Below, one piece after another: positions 54,201-63,534 of a DNA stretch of 64,000 nt (position 1 is the stretch's first letter; each line of letters starts with the position of its first letter). This DNA is from Porphyridium purpureum (lineage: Eukaryota; Rhodophyta; Bangiophyceae; Porphyridiales; Porphyridiaceae). The stretch is from positions 806,001-870,000 of the forward strand of contig VRMN01000002.1 of assembly GCA_008690995.1 (NCBI GenBank), read 5' to 3'. The translations under genes and the position numbers were made by a program. Below the pieces are notes generated by a model that was not told the DNA's origin, did not search any database, and worked only from the letters and a program-made list of their open reading frames with translations.

Positions 54201-57200
54201 CGTTTGAGCTGGCGCACGAGCCGTTCCGCCGCTCGTCACAAGGACGCATGACGGCACACGCGGCGCGTGGGTACAAGGCGGCGTACAAGCCTGTGATTGC
54301 CATGAAAGCGCGGTATGGTGAACCTGGAGGGGCGGGGCGAGGCATGCCGCGCTTCATTCAAAAGCTGCGGCTTGAAGCGCTGCATGACGTGCGACTAGAT
54401 GTTATGGCGCGCGGCGGCATGTGCAGTGATGCTTTGTTTGGGCGTATCATGGACCACCTCACCATCATGGCGCTGAACGATTTTCCGAACGTTCGCTATG
54501 AAGCCCGCGGTGTACTCACGCGTGCGCTTCGCGTGGCGCCAATGAGGCAGCGTCGCAAACACATCATCAAGGTGATTGGCGAGCTAGAGGAAGCTGCCCT
54601 GGTGATTGGCAAGACCGGGGGCCCACAAGAGAAGATGAAGGCTGCAGACACGCAACCAAACGGCACGGAAAGTGTACCTGCGCGCAAATTGTCGTCTTCT
54701 GAAGTTAAGTACGAAAAGCTCATGGGCGCGGCTGATATTCTACGGTCTTCGGCGGCATCTCCATACATCATGCGTGAATGGGATCTGTTTACACTTATTG
54801 GGCGCTCGATCTCCCATTCAATGCTAGCTGCCGAGCGCGCGGATGCGGCAATCATTGTGGGATCCCTTTTCACGAAGCTGGCCGCGCTTGCTCGTCCGCT
54901 TAATCTGGGTTCATTGCGACTGGACTTGTCTCCGTTTGTGTCACCTGGCACGGAGGATTCAGTCAAAGTAGATCCTCTGTACAACATGCCGCGCTCGGCG
55001 TCGCGCGCCAAGCTCGTACAGCGTGCGCTTGCTGAGAGTCATGTGCAGGGCGGGAGTTCTGACGTTTTCCGTGGCAGGGAGCGCTACGATCAGCTGAATG
55101 ATTATTTGCTGGCGCAAGCGGGTCTGGAGCAGGCCCGCGCCGATAAGGCGCAAGAGTCCAAGGGAGAATTCGATCGTGTAGTTGGTGCATCGTCGACGGC
55201 GCGCGGTGTCGCCAGCGACGCAGCGCACTGGCGGCTTCAGTGTATGGTCGCGACGATTCTTTACATTGGGTTGCGCTCAGACATCGCACCAAAGCCGTCG
55301 GTCGTACAATTTTTGTGCCGTTCGGTGAAACCAGAGGTCATTGCTCTGCGGCAAGTTGCGCTCAAATCGGTCGCGCTGTTGGTGGCCCTGTCCGAGCGGC
55401 GACGCGAGATGAGTGTTGGAACAGAGAATGCCCCTTGCGCGATTGCCGAAGAGGACGAATTGATCAAGACAATGAAGGGAGTCCTGTGCGACAGCGAGTT
55501 CATGCAAGATTTTCTCCACAAGCTGTCGCTGGATCAGGCCGACGAAATGGGTTCGGACGGTTATAGCGACGGCGGCTACAGTGACAATGTGTTTGCTGGC
55601 CTGTCCATGATGTCGCTTGCAAAGAACGTGGATGGTGATGCATGCTGGGCGCTTGTTGGTGGGCGGCCATGGCCGTCATCTTGGATACCCCGCTCACGTG
55701 ACACATTTGGTATCGTTCGAGTTCGTCTGTTTGAAGCCCTTGCCTACTCGTTCGGCGACGAAATCGTAGACGTGTTTGAGCCTGTGCTGAGCAAGCTTCT
55801 CAAAGAAGCTGCGCTCTTTCCGGGCGTCGCTGAAGACACCTGCCGCGTCACCGCCGCCGAGACGGTAGCTGGCATATGCCGAGGGCTGCGCACTAATTAT
55901 CTTTCGTCTGCTAGCAGCGAGCAGGTCAGCAGTGAACTTCGAGAGCAGCGTATTGAGCGAGCGTTGAAGTGGGTGGACATGATCTTGGAAAGTTTGTCTG
56001 GGCAAGAAGGAATGGTGAATGGTGGCACGTTTCTGCGGCTGATTGCGTCGAGCGATATTGAAGGAGCCGTGGGCCCCGAGCTCGGCCTGAGGTTAGCTAG
56101 ACGCATGGTGGGCGAGGGTGCCACGGCTTTGGTTGAGCTGTCAGCTCCGGCGCATTTGCAGGCGAAGAAGTTGCGCTTCTTGCACTCTCTGATCGCGGAC
56201 TGCCCGCCCACGCACCCGCAAGGTGCGCGTGTGGCGTCGCTGGTGGCCAGTGAATTGTGCAAGTCGCGGGAGTTGTTCTCCCATCCGCTGAAGCACGTCC
56301 GTGAAGAAATTGCGCGTTGCATGTCGCTCTTCTCGTCCTTTAGCACACCGGCGTCGATTGAATCGTTTGAGGCGTCATGCCGCGTAATTGCTGATTGTCT
56401 GAAGCTGCCGGCGTCAGATTTGGCAGAGGCAAAGGACGGCACACGTGCTTCCGTTCTTGGCGATGCTTCTTCATTTGCGGCAGCCGAAGAAAACATTGCT
56501 CAAGAGCTCAAGAAGGAGCGCTCACGCGGTGGGGAGACTCTGTCGCGCTGGATTTCTGTCGTTCACTGGAATGGCGATACGCAGCGCTTCGCGCGCTATT
56601 TTCCACTTTTACTGCCTGCGCTTTTTGCATCGCTGGATGAGGGAGACAAAGAGCGGCTCTCACATGCTCGCCTGGCGCTGTCGCTTTCATCTCAGGCAAA
56701 GTTCTCTCGCGAAATCATTGACCAGATCATTGCGGTGATCCATGTGGCGACGCAGTCGAAGCGCTGGCGCATTCGTGGTGGCGTGCTTCCGTTTGTGCAG
56801 GTCGTTTCGTTCTGTCGCCTGTTTTCGGCATCAGATGCCCAGCTGCATGAGCTGCGCGATATTCAACTCGCGCTTCTGCGAGACGACCAGATCGAAGTGC
56901 GTGAGGCGGCATGTCTGACACTGATTCCGAGCATCCGTGATGCTCCACAGTCTGTGGTTGTTGACGTGCGGCAGTCGATGCTGCAGTTGCTGCGGGACAC
57001 AGAGGACGATATGGTCAAGACGCGCCGCCGCCGTCGTGTCGCAGAAGCCGCGGCGCCGCCGCCGAACCCGAAAGCGGTGGATCCAAAGCGGATCGTGCAA
57101 CGCCACGCTGCGATTCTTGGTCTTTCAGCGCTCGTGATGTCAAGCCCGTACGACATTCCGGACTGGATGCCGGAACTACTGCTGGAGCTTGCAAAGACCA

Positions 57201-57358
57201 TTAACAATGTGGCTCCAATCAGCACCTCCGTCCAGAAGCTCTTTGCCGATTTTTGGCGCACGCACAGGGATGAGTGGCAGACGCACCGGCTGAAGTTCAA
57301 TGATGAAGAGCGCGAAATTGTGTCCGAGCTGCTGATCTCGCCGTCATACTATGCCTAG
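51227..57358 (+). CDS. PSME4: PA200/Blm10 proteasome activator (PSME4)
   Basis: A 2043-residue HEAT-repeat protein. The conserved C-terminal domain (HAAILGLSALVMSSPYDIPD, WMPELLLELAKTINNVAPIS, then VQKLFADFWRTHRDEWQTHR) ends in SPSYYA, with the HbYX-type Tyr-Tyr-Ala terminus that inserts into the 20S proteasome alpha ring. The N-terminal part (FNKQLAPGYSEFIGLEQ, LPLDTMTRALECMLRGCLS) also matches. The family opens the 20S gate and acts in histone turnover and proteasome maturation. At 6.1 kb without an intron it is the longest gene here. The ATG at 51227 follows a G-rich leader. Confidence 0.96.
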   Translation: MAQDMDIHRFNKQLAPGYSEFIGLEQAAHCRAIQLLTESIFERAQAQKQNGENGGFAGDDAAADAASEASRSLEASWVEDGYDCQMEQDLSALEKAVARHLDLKHILPLDTMTRALECMLRGCLSPGIDLGLRSKLSRTCVCIMRKRSLTEVPFGMPWRKIVDILWEVHVDCASGGPYVGRDVRDAHCRNMLTLLCKCRNYLHPEDTAEKIWDAFARRIQIHSADLAFGPLLVLIHILPTRGTAWSGWVPEAATLWRQMDFSPDWDSSFMTIFARLAKHQPNTIDWTEHLPLVYERIPGSMRLPLGSAAPQAPVERRCPAQLVFLESSKMTVSTAVFCVHSLSPARPQALEYFSRLVRLMANFFHPSNGGKWSQFLASFLGHFTSDLAKRVARERMATRAGITERVVGSNQIKPVPELEHRLDTATLERLVDMLLPLVLLGLHAKSNYMTVQCAASARDLAVISPDRVVTALLDTATEALGGAEGTPHRTSAALKMLATLTPVFLDADLLPHGTTYLPQALELSLPGIDANDPSKTEATFRFIAGASARLQLQSYGTRSDDPSGSNGNELDGFLEEYVAQLVDRIFALLDAMEAPPKKNKSASGASSAPMISSFIFSVAMENLFGALSPQTIYSVGERVLQQISGAAKMNALKFYGALVRILSAGMNNAPPGKPHRGSLFIPVLLNQIVEGRGQEQKQGGSAHDDGAADLDHDDQSRLPRGPSMRLKSVRDEGLRLSSLSEEELVWRLRMLAQACRSCNSVSQYYLHVFDAVRLAFQHESRAVYKAGGRLLRGLLEGLTSTRMLFGTGSESAQSGSDGAAYSFEWYVPSSKEWDAAALLVQNCVYEIEHIVYGCSFGRDKPEEKEWVDVYGAQSESMALDRERLFRALRYLHAVQRGGRWLLSGAVPERMEKVNLDAPIKAESMDVAERIRVAKLCLIKPVRGNAGGEIGDAARSRAVQLWDRLHSVMCVLSEQILLRKPDDGLLLYRSLEPFELAHEPFRRSSQGRMTAHAARGYKAAYKPVIAMKARYGEPGGAGRGMPRFIQKLRLEALHDVRLDVMARGGMCSDALFGRIMDHLTIMALNDFPNVRYEARGVLTRALRVAPMRQRRKHIIKVIGELEEAALVIGKTGGPQEKMKAADTQPNGTESVPARKLSSSEVKYEKLMGAADILRSSAASPYIMREWDLFTLIGRSISHSMLAAERADAAIIVGSLFTKLAALARPLNLGSLRLDLSPFVSPGTEDSVKVDPLYNMPRSASRAKLVQRALAESHVQGGSSDVFRGRERYDQLNDYLLAQAGLEQARADKAQESKGEFDRVVGASSTARGVASDAAHWRLQCMVATILYIGLRSDIAPKPSVVQFLCRSVKPEVIALRQVALKSVALLVALSERRREMSVGTENAPCAIAEEDELIKTMKGVLCDSEFMQDFLHKLSLDQADEMGSDGYSDGGYSDNVFAGLSMMSLAKNVDGDACWALVGGRPWPSSWIPRSRDTFGIVRVRLFEALAYSFGDEIVDVFEPVLSKLLKEAALFPGVAEDTCRVTAAETVAGICRGLRTNYLSSASSEQVSSELREQRIERALKWVDMILESLSGQEGMVNGGTFLRLIASSDIEGAVGPELGLRLARRMVGEGATALVELSAPAHLQAKKLRFLHSLIADCPPTHPQGARVASLVASELCKSRELFSHPLKHVREEIARCMSLFSSFSTPASIESFEASCRVIADCLKLPASDLAEAKDGTRASVLGDASSFAAAEENIAQELKKERSRGGETLSRWISVVHWNGDTQRFARYFPLLLPALFASLDEGDKERLSHARLALSLSSQAKFSREIIDQIIAVIHVATQSKRWRIRGGVLPFVQVVSFCRLFSASDAQLHELRDIQLALLRDDQIEVREAACLTLIPSIRDAPQSVVVDVRQSMLQLLRDTEDDMVKTRRRRRVAEAAAPPPNPKAVDPKRIVQRHAAILGLSALVMSSPYDIPDWMPELLLELAKTINNVAPISTSVQKLFADFWRTHRDEWQTHRLKFNDEEREIVSELLISPSYYA

Positions 57359-58125
57359 TTCTAGACGTGGTGGATGTGGGACATGAACATAAAGTTTCTG
57401 GACGTTGTATTAGCATTTTTCCGTGCCGCCTTGCGACGTCCAGTGATCAAGAGTCGCGGAGAGTGAGCCAGTCTTTTCACTCTTGATTAACACAGACCCG
57501 CAACTCGTGACCGCGAGAAGGAGCTCTGACAGTTGATGTCTTTTCGGCCTTCCTGTCACGTGAGAAGCTCTTGAGCACGAAGTGTTCCGATTCGTCGCGG
57601 GCCCAGTCAGGAGACAATTTCCAGAATGGCTACTTTGCGCGAAGCACACGGAAAGCTATACAGATAGACGGATGGCCGGCCACCTTGCACGAGTGTTGAA
57701 GTCATGCATGCAGTCGTCGTCGCCTCGCGCAAGCGCCCGGCGAGCGCTTCTCACTCGAACGGTTCGATCACAGCAGTAGGCTGATTTCGCCGGCGAAACG
57801 ATTGTGCTCCGTTCCGCGGAAATGGAGCACGTCGGTCTGAGGCGCGGCACGAGTGCGAGAGCGCGGCGTACGGGCACCGAGACACATCTGGCCATACCGA
57901 ATTTTGCGGAGGAGAAGCTGAGAGCAGGGCTGAATCTTTGAAGAAGATGAGCTGTGTGACGGCGCAGCGTGATGTGCCGCTGCCGTCGCTATAAAATCGG
58001 TGCTCGCAAGGGCATGCGCGTGACATGAAGCTGGTGGAGAAACACTCTCGTAAGAAAGGAGTCGAGAAGGACGTGGACTCAAGCGCAGCAATTGAACTGA
58101 GGGCTCGTGGGCGAGGACAAGAGAG
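57359..58125. other. Intergenic region between PA200 and the phosphate transporter
   Basis: About 770 bp. A minus-strand frame (57751-58515) overlaps the transporter start and looks like an antisense by-product. I see no conserved gene, RNA or GTACAGT element. Confidence 0.4.
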
Positions 58126-59814
58126 ATGGAGACCATTGTGTACAACGTTGAGCCCTTCTCCGGGACGACACAGATGCAGCCATGGATTTGGGTCTTCGCA
58201 TGCTGCTTGATTGCGTCCTTCCTGCAAGGTGCGGCCATGGGGGCGAATGATCTTGCAAACTGCTTTGGTACTTCCGTAGGTGCCAAGGTATTGACAGTGA
58301 CGCAGGCATGTATTGCAGCATCCATCTTTATCACGCTGGGATCCATGACCATAGGATCCAAAGTCGCCAAGACAGTGGGCAAGGGCATTGTGAACTACAA
58401 GCTGTTCGCAGACATTCCGCAGCTCTTCATCTTGGGCATGCTGACGGCCGCCATCTCGGCCGGCGTGTGGGTGGCATTCGCAACGTGGCTGAGCATGCCT
58501 GTGTCCACAACACATTCGATTGTGGGCTCAGTAACCGGTTTTGGACTCGTGCAGTTTGGTGGATCTGGTATTGAGTGGTGGCCGGGCGTGGGCAAAATTG
58601 TCATCTCGTGGGTGGCGTCACCGCTTGTGACGGGTATTTTCTCGGTATCTTTCTATTTGGTTGCCAAGTACTGGTTCCTGCGAAAAGCACAGCAAGACGA
58701 GTCACGCCTCGCCTGGGCCTTGACGCAGCAGATCTATTACATGGCCATCGTTCTGTGGTTGGCCTTTCTCACTTTTCTGATCTTTGTGACCTTCCAGTAC
58801 GATGAGAACGCGGTAGGTATGAACTTGGGCATTTCTTTTGGCGTGGCCTCGGCAATCGCAGTGGTATGGATTGCTGGCATGCATGAACCCATCAATGCGT
58901 ACCTTGCAAAGCGCGGACTCGTGGGTGGATTTATGGACGAAGAAGAGATTGCGGTCAAGGACATAGATGAAATAGGCAGCTTGGCAGGCAGCGTGCATGA
59001 TGAAGAGAATGGATCCTCTCCAGCATCGACGGGAGAACCAAATCTTTTAGTTACTGGAAGCGTCACTTCGAATGCCATGTCGGTGGTGAGCTCGGTGTTG
59101 AGGTCGGACGCAGACATTCGCGAAGAAGGACTCCCGCCAAACGACATATGGCACCCGGAGCTGGAATCGCGCTTTGCGTTCGGACAAATGGTGTCTGCGT
59201 GTTACGAGGCAATTTCATTTGGCGCAAACGACATTGGGAACGCGAGCGGTACACTCATTGCCGTTTTCCAAACCATCGAGTATGCGAGCATTGTGAGCAA
59301 ACCACAACCAGAATACTGGGCGCTCGCATACTGCACGGTAGGAATTCTTGTGGGCCTTTTCCTTTTCGGTACGAATGTGATGCGTACCATCGGTCAAAAC
59401 ATCACGCTCATGACACCAATACGGGGATTGAGTGCTGAGCTAGCCACTGCCTTTTCCGTACTGATTGCGTCATACCTGGGAATTCCAGTTTCTACCACGC
59501 ATTGCAGCGTCGGAGGAGTTATTGGCGCCGGCCTGTGCGAGACAAAGGGCTACAAAAAGGTGAACTGGAAACTACTGCTCAAGGTCTTCGCATCGTGGGT
59601 ATTCACCTTGCCAGTTGCCATGGGCTTGAATGCGCTAATATACGTAATATGCCGTGGCGGTACTCAAGGTCAATGGTTCGTTCCGCCTGCAGATGTAGTC
59701 GGCAACGGTGTTGAAGGCGACTTCAACGACTATGAGTACACATGCGTCGGAAATGCAAACATCCAGACTTGTACGGTCAAGTTTTCGTCTCATGTCCTGC
59801 AGGTTGGAATGTGA
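58126..59814 (+). CDS. PiT-family inorganic phosphate transporter (Pho4/Pho89 type)
   Basis: This 562-residue transporter has two inverted PHO4 repeats, each with the signature loop: GAMGANDLANCFGTSVG-type near residue 40 and FGANDIGNASGTLIAV near 366. Each half also has the second hallmark, VSTTHSIVGSVTGFGL and VSTTHCSVGGVIGAGL. About 12 membrane helices surround a hydrophilic central loop (about 270-350). PiT proteins carry phosphate with Na+ or H+. The absence of a transit peptide suggests the plasma membrane. The N-terminus is short and starts at the only sensible ATG. Confidence 0.94.
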   Translation: METIVYNVEPFSGTTQMQPWIWVFACCLIASFLQGAAMGANDLANCFGTSVGAKVLTVTQACIAASIFITLGSMTIGSKVAKTVGKGIVNYKLFADIPQLFILGMLTAAISAGVWVAFATWLSMPVSTTHSIVGSVTGFGLVQFGGSGIEWWPGVGKIVISWVASPLVTGIFSVSFYLVAKYWFLRKAQQDESRLAWALTQQIYYMAIVLWLAFLTFLIFVTFQYDENAVGMNLGISFGVASAIAVVWIAGMHEPINAYLAKRGLVGGFMDEEEIAVKDIDEIGSLAGSVHDEENGSSPASTGEPNLLVTGSVTSNAMSVVSSVLRSDADIREEGLPPNDIWHPELESRFAFGQMVSACYEAISFGANDIGNASGTLIAVFQTIEYASIVSKPQPEYWALAYCTVGILVGLFLFGTNVMRTIGQNITLMTPIRGLSAELATAFSVLIASYLGIPVSTTHCSVGGVIGAGLCETKGYKKVNWKLLLKVFASWVFTLPVAMGLNALIYVICRGGTQGQWFVPPADVVGNGVEGDFNDYEYTCVGNANIQTCTVKFSSHVLQVGM

Positions 59815-60498
59815 TAGCTGACAGAGAATCTTCTGGTCGGCACGTTTTGAATGTCTGCTATCTTTGTTCTTCTCCAAGTGCTCAAAGTTCTATTAAGTTC
59901 ATGCGTGGTGGCAAAACCTGCGCTCGGGCGCCGAGATACGCGCAGTCGAAACATTGTTAGCTTTTGCAGCAGGCGCATTGTTGTTTCTATACACCAAGGA
60001 GTGCAAATAATAAAGGTGTGATGAATAGTTGTTTGTAATTGGAGTCACCAGACTCTTTAGTCCCATGCGTGCAACTGCTCCAGGACAGTTTACGTGTCCC
60101 CACCCTGTCGGGTGGTTGCCATCGTGAAAATGATACGCTTTTCAAGTTCATGTTGCACGCACAGCGCGCAGAAAGGATGCATAGGTGCCTGCGCAAGCAA
60201 TGAGAGTCTTGGCGCCAAGACTGCAGATGTGCGCACTATTGCGCCACAATACAAATGTGTGCAAGCCGAAGCACAAACGTGTGGTGGGAGAAACAATACG
60301 TAGGGATTCAGCTGATTTGCATTCCTTTGATTCCGTCTCTCACGTCTGTCCGAAATCTCCGAGAGAGCTATGACTCTCCTGCAATTTATATCAAGCGTCC
60401 GCATGCCAAACTTAGCCGGCATGCAAACTTGTACCGAGCTTTCTAACGTTAAAATTTTGCGATGCTCCGCTCCATTGAGTGCGAACGCTTCTTGTTCA
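59815..60498. other. Convergent intergenic region with an 18-bp palindrome
   Basis: About 680 bp between the transporter and xylulokinase stops. Apart from the palindrome at 60205-60222 I see nothing; short overlapping frames here are not convincing genes. Confidence 0.4.
60205..60222. repeat. 18-bp perfect palindrome
   Basis: AGTCTTGGCGCCAAGACT reads the same on both strands with no gap. It lies in the 3' regions of two convergent genes. It may be a protein-binding site or chance. Confidence 0.6.
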
Positions 60499-62286
60499 TC
60501 AACCAGGACGTCCCAACACTCCCGACCCTTCAATTCGCTCGTACGCTTGCTTCATGACATTGTATACATCGGCATACTCGCGTCGCGGTTTTGCCACACA
60601 AGTTTCGGTCGGCGCCAAATGGTTCACCGTCTCCCCGAATGCAATGTACGTGCCGGCTTGGTGACACAGCAGGGCGTGCCTCGCGCGCAGCGCGGCGCCC
60701 AAAGCAGCCGAGTTGTGCTCTGGTTGCGTAAAAATCTCGACCTGGAGGACATCCGCGAGTATTTGAGCAAATACTTGAGACCGTGCGCCACCCCCGGTAA
60801 GCAAAATGCGCTTGGGTGTCACTCCCAGATGCGCCATGTGCTGCGCAGCGGCTATCGCACGATACTCGAGCACAGCGCGGCACCGCTGCGCATGCGTGAT
60901 GCTCCTCACACGATCTGATGCTGGATCAAGTGGTTCTGGACTTGTGGAAGCTTCTGCATAATCGAAGAACAGTGCATCATCGTAAGAGTGCGTAACACGC
61001 GGAACAATTTCCGAAACGAGGAAAAAGACGCCCAAAATCCCGTTGTTGCCGGGAGGAGAAGACGCGTCGTTTTCAACAAGTGCTTCGAATTCACTCCATG
61101 AGCAAGCGGTACCCTTGACGCTCTCGCGAGTCAAGCTGCCGTTCGAGTAGCAAATCAGCGGTAAGAACTGCTTTGGCGCCAAGGGTGATCGATACACATG
61201 GCCAACAAGCGTTGGTGTGGCCTCGTGAGAGAGTCCAAAAACAGTGTCGCTGGTGCCAAGCGACATGACGAGATCACCTGCAGCCAGACGCAAACCAGCC
61301 ACGGAATTCGGATTATCTCCGGACGATGCACTCACCAGCGCGCCAGCAGGAAAGCCATACTTTTCGACAAAATAGCGATTCACTCTTCCTTGTATGTCAT
61401 ACGAATGCACCGGCCTTTCACAGAGTTTGGTCCTCAAGTCGGGCGCCACGCAACGGAGCATGGTGTCTGACCACTCCATCGGTTCAGACTGAATTTCAGC
61501 GAGCAGCATGCCAGAGCCATCGGCCACGTCGTCGCTAGCGTAGTCTCCGATGAGTATGGACGCTATGAGCGTCGAAATGAGCATGATTCGGTCGGTATTC
61601 CTGTAGTCTAGCGGCCGTTCGATCGCTATCTTCATAATTTGAGGTGCGGTATACCGTTCGTACGCGCGAGACCCGGTGAGCTGCGCCACAAAGTCGGCCC
61701 CGCCTGCCAGCTTTTCAATCGCATCACAGTGAGCTGAAGTGGATGCGTCCATCCACACAGGAGACGCTTCGACTGCGAACGCGCGTGCGCGCTGAAGCTC
61801 TTGATATAAACAGGTACTTGCAGAGTTGACACTAGCTCCATTTTCTCCGGAGTGGCTGTGGCCGCAAAATTGTCTCATTGCCTCGATCCCGCGGCGCGTC
61901 CAAAATACAGATCCATGCTGCTGTCCAGACGCACTCACCGCGCGCACACGGTCAAACGGAAAGCCGTTAGCGCGCATCTTGTCAAACAGCAGCTCGATAC
62001 CGTGCACAAACATCACAGATGGCGAGGTCACGCGGGTGCCATCTCGATGCACGCCACCTTGGGTCCCATACATGGAAAGCTCAGAGTCGAAGCTGACCGT
62101 ACTGTATGTGGACGAGGCTCCATACACCTTTCCTTGTGCGTCAAGCACTACCGCCTTGATACTCTGCGTTGACACATCAAGTCCTAGATATAATCCAGCA
62201 TCCGCATCGTCTTTACCAACATTGCCGCTGTCATGACGTGCATCGTGACGCACACCGCTCCGCCCATCTACGGGTATACCATCCAT
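60499..62286 (-). CDS. Xylulokinase (FGGY family)
   Basis: This 595-residue sugar kinase starts, after a short polar N-terminus, with the FGGY phosphate-1 motif YLGLDVSTQSIKAVV. VSASGQQHGSVFW follows, then VWMDASTSAHCDAIE, where the substrate-binding Asp is expected. A later block is SSGDNPNSVAGLRLAAGDLV with SLGTSDTVFGL, and near the end comes ILLTGGGARSQVFAQILADV. Xylulokinase makes xylulose-5-phosphate, feeding the pentose phosphate pathway. No organelle signal is obvious, so it is probably cytosolic. Its start is 108 bp from the divergent HugZ-like gene. Confidence 0.9.
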   Translation of the reverse strand: MDGIPVDGRSGVRHDARHDSGNVGKDDADAGLYLGLDVSTQSIKAVVLDAQGKVYGASSTYSTVSFDSELSMYGTQGGVHRDGTRVTSPSVMFVHGIELLFDKMRANGFPFDRVRAVSASGQQHGSVFWTRRGIEAMRQFCGHSHSGENGASVNSASTCLYQELQRARAFAVEASPVWMDASTSAHCDAIEKLAGGADFVAQLTGSRAYERYTAPQIMKIAIERPLDYRNTDRIMLISTLIASILIGDYASDDVADGSGMLLAEIQSEPMEWSDTMLRCVAPDLRTKLCERPVHSYDIQGRVNRYFVEKYGFPAGALVSASSGDNPNSVAGLRLAAGDLVMSLGTSDTVFGLSHEATPTLVGHVYRSPLAPKQFLPLICYSNGSLTRESVKGTACSWSEFEALVENDASSPPGNNGILGVFFLVSEIVPRVTHSYDDALFFDYAEASTSPEPLDPASDRVRSITHAQRCRAVLEYRAIAAAQHMAHLGVTPKRILLTGGGARSQVFAQILADVLQVEIFTQPEHNSAALGAALRARHALLCHQAGTYIAFGETVNHLAPTETCVAKPRREYADVYNVMKQAYERIEGSGVLGRPG

Positions 62287-62394
62287 GCTCGCCCCAGAAG
62301 ATCTCTCAACCTCTGGCTCCCTCCAGCTCGATCACGTCTGAAGCAGAAAGGTTGGTTCGAGGCAAGAGAACGAGGAGGTTGAAAGGTGGGGAGG
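62287..62394. promoter_or_regulatory. Compact bidirectional promoter, xylulokinase / HugZ-like
   Basis: 108 bp between two divergent start codons. The side facing the HugZ-like gene is purine-rich on its coding strand. No GTACAGT element. Confidence 0.4.
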
Positions 62395-63402
62395 ATGGCG
62401 TTCATTGTATTTGGCGCGGCGAGCTTGTGCTCTCTCAATCGCCATGCCTCTGTTGCAAGGCATAACGGCGTGCGTGACCATCAGCGCGTCTTGGTGGGCC
62501 GTGGCGCGGCTAGAGGATGCCGCCTGATGACGATGAATGTGCAGCAGGAGAATAGCAGCGTCGAGAAAAAAGCCCAGTCTGTGATTGAGGCCTCGCGTCC
62601 GACTGGTGCGGAGCAGTGTCGCACCATTGCCGCGACGGCTACAAGCGCAGCGCTGGCAACTGTGCATGACCGCAAGGGCGATGAAGACGCAGGAGTGTAT
62701 CCGTTTGCGTCGATGGTGGAGCTTGCTGTAGATGAACAAGGGCGTCCGATTCTGGGTATGTCGACGCTTTCTGCGCATACGCGCGACTTGGCATCAAATC
62801 CGCGTGCGTCTGTGTGTATTATCCAGAAAGGATGGTCAAGCATTCGGGACTCCCGCGTCACGCTTGTTGGTGAGTGCGTCAAACCCGCGGACGCAAAAGA
62901 GCAGGAGGCACTGAAGGTACTGTATCGCGCGAAGCACCCACACGCATTCTGGGTTGACTTTGGCGACTTTAGCATGTTCCGTATGGAGAAAATCGTGGAA
63001 GTGCGGTATGTGGGTGGCATTGGCAGAGCAGGAAGCATTAACGTGGACGCCTACTTGCAAGCGCAGCCAGATCCGCTGATGGATTTCGTAGATCGAATCA
63101 TCGGCCACATGAACAAGGATCATGAAGACGAAATCAAAGCGATTGTCCAGCACTATGCGCCGCTGGAACAGCCAGGTGGGACATTGGTATCCGCCAAAAT
63201 GGCAGCAATGGACAAAAAGGGCATGGACGTGCTGGTCATTGCAGATATCCCGGACGAGGCAAGTGCCGAAGAAGTGAACAAGATGAAGCGCGTCAACTTT
63301 ACCCAACGCCTTGCTTTTCCATTTGAAGCGTCAGATCGTAAGCTTGCCAAGGAAGTACTTGTTGCAATGACCAACGCTGCCGCCGCCGGCGCTGCCACCT
63401 AA
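62395..63402 (+). CDS. HugZ-like FMN-binding split-barrel protein with DUF2470, plastid-type
   Basis: A 335-residue protein. The first ~45 residues are basic, with hydrophobic and Arg residues (MAFIVFGAASLCSLNRHASV), resembling a plastid transit peptide. The split beta-barrel covers about 75-210: ALATVHDRKGDEDAGVYPFA, LSAHTRDLASNPRASVCIIQ and VTLVGECVKP. A DUF2470 domain follows at about 230-320: MDFVDRIIGHMNKDHEDEIK. Bacterial HugZ degrades haem, and plant relatives include the glutamyl-tRNA reductase-binding protein and HOZ. A role in tetrapyrrole control or haem breakdown is plausible but not shown. The frame continues upstream from a GTG; the first ATG is 62395. Confidence 0.8.
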   Translation: MAFIVFGAASLCSLNRHASVARHNGVRDHQRVLVGRGAARGCRLMTMNVQQENSSVEKKAQSVIEASRPTGAEQCRTIAATATSAALATVHDRKGDEDAGVYPFASMVELAVDEQGRPILGMSTLSAHTRDLASNPRASVCIIQKGWSSIRDSRVTLVGECVKPADAKEQEALKVLYRAKHPHAFWVDFGDFSMFRMEKIVEVRYVGGIGRAGSINVDAYLQAQPDPLMDFVDRIIGHMNKDHEDEIKAIVQHYAPLEQPGGTLVSAKMAAMDKKGMDVLVIADIPDEASAEEVNKMKRVNFTQRLAFPFEASDRKLAKEVLVAMTNAAAAGAAT

Positions 63403-63534
63403 ACTTAGTTCCGTTCGCCATCTGCTCGTACGCGCACCTCCAAAGTACCCCTGGGATTGGAAAAAGAGTCTGAGGAAGGTAGAGAACGAATGCCACTTGA
63501 ATAAAGAAGACAAGCGAAAGCGCATGTCACGAGT

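Noticed and set aside
57751-58515. Minus-strand frame of 254 codons with many Cys and His
   Set aside because: Largely antisense to the PiT transporter gene, which has unmistakable family motifs on the other strand.
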